Origin: Polyangium sp. 15x6
GTDB lineage: Bacteria > Myxococcota_A > Polyangia > Polyangiales > Polyangiaceae
Direction: 5' to 3'
NCBI RefSeq assembly: GCF_029960785.1
Contig: NZ_JASBQE010000090.1
Location: 1 to 48,988, forward strand
Length of the DNA stretch: 48,988 nt
Part shown: positions 1-6,688 of the stretch, piece by piece
Layout: each line of letters starts with the position of its first letter
Position numbering within the stretch: the stretch's first letter is position 1
Position numbers and translations under genes: made by a program
The notes under the pieces: generated by a model
Told to the model about the DNA's origin: nothing
Seen by the model: the letters and a program-made list of their open reading frames with translations, nothing else
Databases searched by the model: none

Positions 1-50
1 TCCACGATCCGCCGCCAGCGACGCTCGGCCTTGGTCGTCCTCGTAGCCAT
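1..50 (-). CDS. Start of a truncated ORF, possibly an IS66-type accessory protein (partial)
   Basis: Only the first 16 residues (MATRTTKAERRWRRIV) are in the window; the gene runs off the left edge. The basic, Arg/Trp-rich start resembles the N-termini of small TnpA/OrfA accessory proteins of IS66-type elements, but this is a weak resemblance over very few residues. The ATG lies in frame with the RadC-like frame upstream, with no stop between them, so it could also be the tail of a RadC fusion. A GGGAGG motif (minus strand) lies about 7 bases before the ATG and supports an independent start. Confidence 0.4.
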   Translation of the reverse strand, partial: MATRTTKAERRWRRIV

Positions 51-665
51 GACAAGCCTCCCTTCAACGAGGCATACATGCATGGCCGAGGGGGGAGGCG
101 GAAGGATGGGGGTGGCGGGACGGATACTGACGCGCAGGGTGAGCTCGATGTCCTCGGCCGAGGGATTGGGATTGCCGCTCGGGTGGTTATGGATGAGGAC
201 GAACCCCGAAGCGGCGAGCTCGAGGCCAGCGCGCAGGATGTCGGATGTGCGAACGGCGAGTGCGTGGAGGCCGCCTCGGGCGAGCATCCGTGCCCCGCGG
301 AAGTGGCTCTGCCCGCTGAGCGCAAGGAGGTGCATCTCCTCGTGGATGAGGTGCCCGAGCCGGGGTTGGGCCCAGGCGACGACGTCAAGGCAGGAGGCGA
401 TCGAGGTGACGTCTGCGGCTTCGACGAACCGGCGGTGGCCGAGCTCCAGGGCGGCGAGGATACGGGTGGCTTCGTCGGGGGTGAGGGCGAAGCGCTCGGT
501 GAGGGCGAGGGGCGAGAGGCGGGTGAGAGAGGCGAGGTTGCCGAGGGATTCGAGGAGATGGGCTGCGACGCCGGGGCGTCCGAGCACGTGGTCGATCAAG
601 GCTTCGTCGGTGAAACTACCAATATCGATGGGAACCGCGAAGAGGTGGTCGGGGTTGTCTGCCAC
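51..665 (-). pseudogene. RadC-like JAB/MPN-domain protein, C-terminal end lost
   Basis: The GTG start at 665 has an AAGGAG motif about 11 bases upstream. Residues 20-80 are a helix-hairpin-helix-like helical region. Residue E109 or E110 is followed by the JAMM signature HNHPSG (H159, H161) and D172 in 'PSAEDIELTLRV', the diagnostic RadC Zn-metalloprotease motif. RadC proteins then normally continue with a strand containing LLDHhhhG; here the frame instead reads a Pro-rich stretch and enters the 16-residue frame at position 50. None of the three frames restores the RadC end. I infer truncation by an insertion or rearrangement near 75-125. RadC-like proteins are common on mobile islands and their molecular role is unsettled. 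Confidence 0.6.
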
Positions 666-1274
666 AGCGGGAGGGCTCCTTTTGTCTCTGCTATGGCTCT
701 TATCCCTGCTCGGCTCGACAAATTTCACAGAGGGTTCAGCCCCGTCGCTATGATGTTTGGGAGCTCCGACGAATGCCGTTGAGGCTACATGCGTAGCCCT
801 GTGACACACGGAACTCACCGTCCGAGCTCTCGCGCAGAGAATATAGGCGCTATTCGTGCGATCACTCCGTGCCACGCTTTGGGGTACAGGTCTGGGAGAT
901 CAGTGCCTACGCGGCACGGGTCCCTGCACTCAGGCGCCTGGGGTGGAATCCCGCCCCTTGCCCGCCTCTTGACGGACTGCAACTTTACAGGTGAGGGTGA
1001 TGCGGGGCAGCGCAGCCTACGGGTCGCCGGCGACCCCCCGGATTGAAGCGAACGGGATGCCGAACAGACCCTTCTGTGCGGCAAGCGCCAGTGGTAGATC
1101 CAACCAGGAGCGAACGGCCGTCCATGGCCGACACGCGCCCGCCCCAGGAGACCCCACAATGCAATAGTGAGCGTTCCTCATGGGCGAGACAAAGCCGCCG
1201 CGCGAGACTGGCGATCCCTCCAGTACGCTCCAAATAGCTCATTGCGCTGCCCGGTTAAGTCACCACGAAGACAG
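666..1274. other. 609-bp intergenic region, no convincing gene
   Basis: This stretch separates the RadC-like gene start (665) from the end of the ATPase gene (1275). Several short frames of 60-115 codons cross it on both strands, but none has a Shine-Dalgarno motif, a recognisable domain or the codon bias seen nearby. A small palindrome, CTACATGCGTAG, lies near 786-797. I see no tRNA, terminator with T-tract or IS end. It may be decayed accessory DNA. Confidence 0.5.
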
Positions 1275-3092
1275 CTACTTCAGGAACTCGCCAATCTCGT
1301 CAGGCACCATTGCGGCCGAGAAACGATCGGTGGGGATGTCTTCCAGCATGCCATGTATGGTCGAGCGCACCTTGGGCTGCACCGCAGTCGGAAGTGCACG
1401 GCGCACTCGGTCGAGTATGAAGTCGGCCCGATCCTTCCCCCGCTGCCAGATCTCCGGGTGCGCCCGCACCGCTGCACGAGCGGCCTTCTGCGCGTCCTTG
1501 CTCTGGCGATGCTCGGTTCGGCGAAGTACATCTGCCAGCTCGTCCTCGGCGTGTTCCAGCAAATCTGGGTCCCGGTTTGCAGCCGAGACCGCCTCGCTAA
1601 CGAGTTGCCCTACATCGCTCACGCCCGTGCTCTCTCCTTCGAGGAGCGCCGAAAAACAGGCCGCCAAGGGCTCTATGTCGAGGAAAAGCGATTCGATGCT
1701 GTGTCGTGTCCAGACCTTTCGTTTCTGCGACACCTGTCCACTCGAAATCTCTTCAACCACTGGCTTTCGCTCGTAGTCTCTGTCTAGTACAGACACCACA
1801 GCAATCCGGTCCTCGGCGTCAAGTGACAAGAGCAGATCCGAGGAGAAGAGGCTGCTGAGCAAGGAGCTCGCAGGTGCGTTTTGGGCTCCATTTAACGCTA
1901 CTGGGGTCCACTCCTCGAAGCGCCGTAGTCCATGGGGCTGGTCACGAAAGTATCCTCTTGCGCAGTTGCGGAGTATCAGGTAGTCCACTGCGCCTTCGTG
2001 CAATAGTATTCTTCTATGCTTAAGCCAGTTAATCGATGCAAACGGCATGAGATTATGAGTACGGCCGAAGACCTGGACCGCTTCAGCCTCCGTTTGCAGG
2101 CGGCGGGGATGTGAGAATGCGTCCGAGAGCGCATACAGAGCCCCCTGAAGGCGGCGTCCCAGTTGATGAGCGACTTCGATCGAGTGCGTCGCCGAAATCA
2201 CCTGCGTGTGCCCTGCGGTCGTCAGTTTTGCGAGTCGCTTAGCGACGGCTTCCTGGACACGAGGGGTAAGATGCAATTCGGGCTCATCGAGCAGCAGGAG
2301 CGTGCCACCGTCTTTTGACCTTTCGTGGCTCCGTTCGATCTCAACCAAGATCGTCGTCAAGTTTAGCAACCCTTCATTGCTCGCCGCCAGCTCAAGCTCG
2401 GTGCCCCGGCGGCGAAACATAGCTTCAAGAATTGCATTGGCCGGCGCGTTATTGATGGGCGTACGCCGGACAAGCTCCGTGTCCTGTGCCTCGCGCAGCG
2501 CACCATTCAGACGCGCGATTGATCGCTCCGAGAGGCGGGCAAGGCCGTTTCGTACAATCTCCTCATGTCGACCTGCGGCCCGGAGCGCGTCCAGTTCTGC
2601 GTTGAGGAGGAGGCGCTCGCTGGCCAGCACGCGGTGGATGCGTGAGATGAAGACCGCGGGATTCGCCGCCAGAGGAGGGCCCATGGTGCTCTCTACCTCG
2701 ACAGTGAGATCCGGCTCGTTGCCACGGACCGCAAACTCCATCCGACCACGGCGGAGCCCTCTCGCCCCGCTGAATGACGCCACGATCTCGAAGCCGTCTG
2801 CCTTGTAGCGGCCCTGATGGTGGAGGAGATTGCGCCAGCCGAGGCCCGCAGGCCAGTTGGGATCGACCACACGCTGCCGACGACGTCGCACGCACGTACC
2901 GTCTGCGCGAACAAACACTTCTGCATCTCCGCTCGCAAGCACATCTGCCGTCGCGAGCGTGAGCAATTGCATCGCTTGGAGCAGAGTGGTCTTGCCGGTT
3001 GCGTTGCGGCCTACGAGCACGGTTATCGGCGCCAGCTCCAGGTCGAGTGATCGGAACCCACGAAAGTTCGACAGCGACAGACGATTGATCAT
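1275..3092 (-). CDS. Single-chain AAA ATPase + TOPRIM (DUF4435-like) nuclease, OLD/PARIS-like
   Basis: This 605-residue protein starts MINRLSLSNFRGF, typical of RecF/SMC-like AAA_15/AAA_21 ATPases. Walker A is GRNATGKT (28-35). A SNEGLLNL segment (239-246) sits where the ABC signature is expected. Walker B is LLLLDEPELHLTPR (265-278), followed by ATHSIE (301-306). The C-terminal third carries TOPRIM-type acidic motifs: HEGAVD (365-370) and LDRDYE (436-441). These are followed by TRHSIESLFL (462-471), like the conserved 'h-IEs/nyL' motif of DUF4435. OLD-family nucleases and the PARIS proteins AriA/AriB combine these activities in anti-phage defence; fused PARIS versions are known. The start at 3092 is preferred over an upstream ATG at 3110 because homologous N-termini begin with the first beta strand. 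Base composition is lower in GC than the flanking core genes. The family assignment is sound; the PARIS label is a hypothesis. Confidence 0.75.
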   Translation of the reverse strand: MINRLSLSNFRGFRSLDLELAPITVLVGRNATGKTTLLQAMQLLTLATADVLASGDAEVFVRADGTCVRRRRQRVVDPNWPAGLGWRNLLHHQGRYKADGFEIVASFSGARGLRRGRMEFAVRGNEPDLTVEVESTMGPPLAANPAVFISRIHRVLASERLLLNAELDALRAAGRHEEIVRNGLARLSERSIARLNGALREAQDTELVRRTPINNAPANAILEAMFRRRGTELELAASNEGLLNLTTILVEIERSHERSKDGGTLLLLDEPELHLTPRVQEAVAKRLAKLTTAGHTQVISATHSIEVAHQLGRRLQGALYALSDAFSHPRRLQTEAEAVQVFGRTHNLMPFASINWLKHRRILLHEGAVDYLILRNCARGYFRDQPHGLRRFEEWTPVALNGAQNAPASSLLSSLFSSDLLLSLDAEDRIAVVSVLDRDYERKPVVEEISSGQVSQKRKVWTRHSIESLFLDIEPLAACFSALLEGESTGVSDVGQLVSEAVSAANRDPDLLEHAEDELADVLRRTEHRQSKDAQKAARAAVRAHPEIWQRGKDRADFILDRVRRALPTAVQPKVRSTIHGMLEDIPTDRFSAAMVPDEIGEFLK

Positions 3093-3247
3093 GTGCGCCT
3101 CGCGAGGCATCCTCTGCTACTCGCTGGATCCACGTAGTCAAGCCACGGAGTTCACATACTCGGTGGAGCGCATTCTAGAGATGTTCGGGTCGAAACTCGT
3201 TCTTGAGCGTTTAGCTCACCGAGCTCCGGCAAATGGGGCAGCTCGCT

Positions 3248-4993
3248 TCATGCTCCGCACGCTTGCGTCTGGGCCGTAGAAGCTGCACTTCGCGCCGTCC
3301 GCCCTGGGTCCACCTCGCCACCTTGCTCCGTGAACGCTCCGCGCGCTTGCAGCAGCGACCCTGCCGGCAACATTACCGGCGCACTCTTCGCGTCATCGAC
3401 CTCGGCGAGCTCCACGTTCAGCGCCTTCAGCGTCGACTTTGCCTTGCGCAGCAGCAAACCGAGCGCGTCGCCGCCCTTGCGCACCTCGTCGGCGAGCTTC
3501 TCCGCGTCGCTCCGGATCGACTCGCTGAGCTTGCGCATCTTGTCGAGCCGTTCGAGCTCCTTCTGGATGCGATGCTCGATGTCGGCGAGCGCCTCGATAT
3601 CGCCCGCATCGTCGGAGCGCCGCTGACGGCTCGCGAGGGCGAGGCCGAGGAGAACGGCGGCGTGGAGATACGGGTCGGTCGCCTCGTCTTCCTCGTCCCA
3701 CACCACGAGGATGTCGTTGCCGTAGCGCGCGAAGCTGGGGAACGCCGCGGGGGCGTGGCTGCGCGCCATGACTAAGATCCCGCTGTTCGCGTTGCGGTTA
3801 CCACGCGCGAGCTCGAGCTCCTGCAGGGCCTTGGTCACGGTGTACGCGCCCTCGCGTTTCGCCTCGATCACCAGGGCGCCACCCGCGTAGATGCTCTCTT
3901 GCGTGAAGCGGACGACCTGGTCGCCCACCTTGCAGCTCGGCTTTGCGCCTACGGTGTTCGCCGTCGTGTCCACCGTCACCGGCGCCCCCTGGACCGCACC
4001 CTGAACGAAGCGCAGCACGGCGTCCTGGTATTCGAATCCTCCGCGCGTCGACTTGGCGGCGCCGCGCTTGCGCTCCTCGAGACGGACGAGAGATTCGCGG
4101 ATCTCCTGCTCGAGCTTCGCCTGGCGCTCCTGCATGGCGACCATCACCTCGCGCTGCTCCTCTCCGTGCTGCCGAAGCAACGTGGAAAGCGCGTTCTTCA
4201 GGACGGCCATCGGCGAGTTGGGCATCTCGGGGTTCATGGCTGAGACGAAGGCGGTGCGGGCAGAAGCCGTCTCACGCACGAGGCGACTGAGAAGGGAGTT
4301 CTCGTCGTTGGCGTCGAGAGCCTTGGTCGCGAGCGCGAGTTGCTTGCTGCGGTCGTTGTCCGCGTCCTCCAGCTGCTGGCGCAGGGCGCGGAGGAAACGC
4401 GCGACGGCGCCGTCCTCGGCGACGGGATCGAGGGCGCGGGTGACCTCGGCCTGGTTCTCCGCGAGCGCGTCGCGCAGCTTCGACTCGAGCAGGAAGAGGA
4501 CGCCTTCGCTGTCGGTGGGGCTTAACCGGCGGAGCATCGGGCTGTTCTCGCCGAGCTCGCGGGCGAGCGTCTGCGCGAGGGCCCCATGTTCGGGCGCCAA
4601 GAAGCGCTCCATCGTCCTTGCGAGGTCGCCTTCGTCCCGCAGGAAGCCTTCGAGGCGCGTGATGACCTGGCCGTCGCGGGGGTCGAAGTAGCGCGCGAGC
4701 ACCTGCACGAGGGTCGTCTGCTGCCGCTCGATATAGGCAGCGAGCTGTTTGTCGAGATCTTCCTTCAGCGTCTTGCCGACATCCACGAGGCGCGACTCCT
4801 CGGCTTGCCGGTGCGCGTTCAACAGCGCGCGCAGCCCGACGGTCCACGCGTCGGTGACGAGGCCTGTTCGCTGGGCGTCGTTGAGGGGCGCAAAGGCGGC
4901 GAGGACGTCGGCGCGGTTGTCGAGGATGCGGGCCTCGATGGCGTTGGTCTGGGTGTTGACGTGTACGGTGAGAGGGGCTTGCGTGTTGTTCAT
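3248..4993 (-). CDS. Coiled-coil protein with PD-(D/E)XK nuclease-like domain
   Basis: The 581-residue protein is mostly long helices. Residues 60-310 are Gln/Glu/Arg-rich and coiled-coil-like, ending in a strongly charged helix (285-312). Residues 318-435 look like a restriction-endonuclease fold: FEYQDAVLRFV (320-330), a GDQVVRF strand with D358, and LVIEAKR (374-380) giving the E-x-K pair E377/K379. Then come a conserved helix and a VMARSHAP...DILVVWDEED strand. This resembles DUF2130-type nucleases. A second coiled coil spans 465-530. I chose the ATG at 4993, preceded by AAGAAGGGG, over the ATG at 5023, which has no ribosome site and whose codons overlap a sigma-54-like element. It is divergent from the CARF/sigma-54 regulator, as rtcBA is from rtcR in E. 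coli, which suggests it is a target of that regulator. Confidence 0.6.
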   Translation of the reverse strand: MNNTQAPLTVHVNTQTNAIEARILDNRADVLAAFAPLNDAQRTGLVTDAWTVGLRALLNAHRQAEESRLVDVGKTLKEDLDKQLAAYIERQQTTLVQVLARYFDPRDGQVITRLEGFLRDEGDLARTMERFLAPEHGALAQTLARELGENSPMLRRLSPTDSEGVLFLLESKLRDALAENQAEVTRALDPVAEDGAVARFLRALRQQLEDADNDRSKQLALATKALDANDENSLLSRLVRETASARTAFVSAMNPEMPNSPMAVLKNALSTLLRQHGEEQREVMVAMQERQAKLEQEIRESLVRLEERKRGAAKSTRGGFEYQDAVLRFVQGAVQGAPVTVDTTANTVGAKPSCKVGDQVVRFTQESIYAGGALVIEAKREGAYTVTKALQELELARGNRNANSGILVMARSHAPAAFPSFARYGNDILVVWDEEDEATDPYLHAAVLLGLALASRQRRSDDAGDIEALADIEHRIQKELERLDKMRKLSESIRSDAEKLADEVRKGGDALGLLLRKAKSTLKALNVELAEVDDAKSAPVMLPAGSLLQARGAFTEQGGEVDPGRTARSAASTAQTQACGA

Positions 4994-5006
4994 GGACGGC
5001 CCCTTC

Positions 5007-5022
5007 TTCAAGGCCCGTGCCA
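5007..5022 (-). promoter_or_regulatory. Sigma-54-like -24/-12 element before the divergent nuclease gene
   Basis: Reading the minus strand, the sequence is TGGCACGGGCCTTGAA. The -24 half is a perfect TGGCACG, the spacing is canonical, and the -12 half is TTGAA instead of TTGCA, so the usually invariant GC is GA. It shares 12 of 16 bases with the element before hsdR. The predicted start of transcription (about 4996) is only a few bases before the ATG at 4993, which would leave almost no leader; this argues for caution. Confidence 0.35.
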
Positions 5023-5133
5023 TGCGCTCGCGCTCGCGCGTCAGGCAGAACGCGCGGCTGTTTCGCGAGAAGAACGCACCAGGACAAGAAGAAGCTCTCT
5101 GTCGCCAGAAGGTTTGTTACCCTGCAGGCGGCG

Positions 5134-6639
5134 ATGCCTCGCGTTCTCTTGGCCTGGATTGGGAAAACCGACATCAAGGCTGCGACGGGGGACGCCTCGG
5201 CTGGCGATAGTCCCATCGCACAGGCTGTCGCCGCGCGCGCCTTCGATCACGTCGTCCTGCTGAACAACTACCGCACGGAAGAGGCTGCGCTCTTCGAACG
5301 GTGGCTCGAGAAGAAGGCGAAGGTGAACGTCGTGGTCCGGCAGGAGACGCTATCTTCTCCGACGAACCACGCGGACATCTACCGCGCCGTGACAGGGGCG
5401 GTTCCATGGGTGCTCGCGGAGTACGGCAAGAAGGCGAAGCTGACCTTCCACCTGAGCCCCGGCACACCGGCGATGGCGTCCATCTGGATCATCGTCGCGA
5501 AGACGCGCTTCGAGGCCGAGCTCATCGAGTCATCGAAGGAGGCGGGCGTCCGCACCGTCGACGTGCCCTTCGAGCTCGCCGCGGAGTTCGTCCCCGATGC
5601 AATCCGGCGCGCCGATGAGGATCTCGAGCGACTGAGCGGCGGGCTTCGCCCCGAGGAGCCCAAGTTCGGAGACATCCTGCATCGCAGCGATAAGATGAAG
5701 AGCCTGGTGCGTCGTGCTCGACAAGCGGCACCGTACTCGGCGTCGATCCTCATCGAAGGCGAGTCCGGGACGGGCAAGGAGTTGCTCGCGGCGGCGATCC
5801 ACATGGAGAGCCCGCGCAAGGGCCAACCCTTCGTCCCCGTGAACTGTGGCGCGATTCCGAAGGACCTCGTCGAGTCGAGCTTGTTCGGGCACGTGAAGGG
5901 TTCGTTCACCGGCGCCTTCGCGGACTACGCTGGCGTCTTCGAGCAGGCCAACAACGGAACGCTCTTCCTCGATGAGGTGGGAGAGCTGCCGCTCGATGCG
6001 CAGGTGAAGCTGCTCCGCGCGCTCCAGGAGAAGGAGGTCCGGCCCATCGGCGGCAAGAAGGAGGTCAAGGTCGACGTCCGCGTGATCGCGGCGACGAACC
6101 GCAACCTTCTGGAAGAGGTCCGCACCCGTCGCTTCCGGGAGGACTTGTACTTCCGGCTCGCCGTGCTCGTTCTGAAGGTACCTCCGCTACGCGATCGTGA
6201 AGGAGACGTCGGGCTCCTCCTCCAGAAGCTCCTCGACAGGCTCAACGTGGACATGGCAGCCCAGTCCGGCGGGGTGCAGAAGAAACTTTCTGTCGGGGCA
6301 AAGAACCTTCTCCAGCGGCACCCCTGGCCCGGCAACGTCCGCGAGCTCGAGGCCACACTGCTGCGCGCCTACATCTGGTCGAAAGGGCCGGTCATCGAGG
6401 AGGCTGAAGCGCGTGAGGCGCTCGTCGGGGTCCCTGGGGGACAGACCCAGGACGTGCTGGAGCGCCCCCTCGGGGATGGCTTCAGTTTGACGGACCTCCT
6501 CGGCGACGTCGCTCGTCACTACCTGGCGCGCGCGATGGCTGAAGCGAAGGGGAACAAGACGAAGGCAGCTTCCCTCGTCGGGCTCGCCAACTACCAGACG
6601 CTGAAGAACTGGCTCGAGAAGTACGAGGTCGCTGGTTGA
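5134..6639 (+). CDS. RtcR-like sigma-54 activator with N-terminal CARF domain
   Basis: The 501-residue protein has three parts. Residues 1-155 form a Rossmann-like CARF domain: a first strand RVLLAWIG, an acidic loop, NHADIYRAV, and the ligand-loop motif HLSPGTPAMASIW (106-118). This parallels 'HITTGTHVAQICW' of E. coli RtcR. Residues 178-430 form the AAA+ enhancer-binding domain: Walker A GESGTGKE (209-216), the sigma-54 contact loop GSFTGA (256-261, Ala to Ser variant of GAFTGA), Walker B GTLFLDE (275-281) and WPGNVRELE (398-406). Residues 450-497 are a Fis-type helix-turn-helix (KGNKTKAASLVG...YQTLKNWLEKY). The start at ATG 5134 is where the CARF strand begins; earlier in-frame ATGs add only a basic, non-conserved leader. 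No rtcA or rtcB is nearby; instead the gene sits between a divergent nuclease gene and a restriction operon. In known relatives the CARF domain binds a nucleotide or RNA ligand and releases ATPase activity to open sigma-54 promoters. Confidence 0.85.
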   Translation: MPRVLLAWIGKTDIKAATGDASAGDSPIAQAVAARAFDHVVLLNNYRTEEAALFERWLEKKAKVNVVVRQETLSSPTNHADIYRAVTGAVPWVLAEYGKKAKLTFHLSPGTPAMASIWIIVAKTRFEAELIESSKEAGVRTVDVPFELAAEFVPDAIRRADEDLERLSGGLRPEEPKFGDILHRSDKMKSLVRRARQAAPYSASILIEGESGTGKELLAAAIHMESPRKGQPFVPVNCGAIPKDLVESSLFGHVKGSFTGAFADYAGVFEQANNGTLFLDEVGELPLDAQVKLLRALQEKEVRPIGGKKEVKVDVRVIAATNRNLLEEVRTRRFREDLYFRLAVLVLKVPPLRDREGDVGLLLQKLLDRLNVDMAAQSGGVQKKLSVGAKNLLQRHPWPGNVRELEATLLRAYIWSKGPVIEEAEAREALVGVPGGQTQDVLERPLGDGFSLTDLLGDVARHYLARAMAEAKGNKTKAASLVGLANYQTLKNWLEKYEVAG

Positions 6640-6655
6640 TGGAACGGGCTCTGCA
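6640..6655 (+). promoter_or_regulatory. Sigma-54 -24/-12 promoter of the restriction operon
   Basis: TGGAACGGGCTCTGCA matches the consensus TGGCACG-N4-TTGCA at all but two consensus positions. It keeps the essential GG and GC dinucleotides at exactly ten bases apart. It begins one base after the stop codon of the CARF/sigma-54 activator and 49 bases before the hsdR ATG. Transcription would start near 6666, leaving a leader of about 23 bases that contains the GAGGAG ribosome site. Its placement next to a bEBP gene makes function likely; it is unproven. Confidence 0.65.
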
Positions 6656-6688
6656 CTTGGCGCGGGCATGCTGCGCGAGGAGACCATC

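Noticed and set aside
815-1159. Minus-strand frame of 114 codons in the first intergenic region
   Set aside because: It has no ribosome site or domain and reads as random Arg/Pro-rich sequence; possible decayed mobile DNA but unsupported.
1043-1237. Small plus-strand ORF of 64 codons
   Set aside because: No ribosome site, codon bias unlike neighbours, no recognisable sequence.
6658-6675. Alternative sigma-54 motif TTGGCGCGGGCATGCTGC
   Set aside because: GG and GC are nine rather than ten bases apart; the element at 6640-6655 has correct spacing and a better leader.
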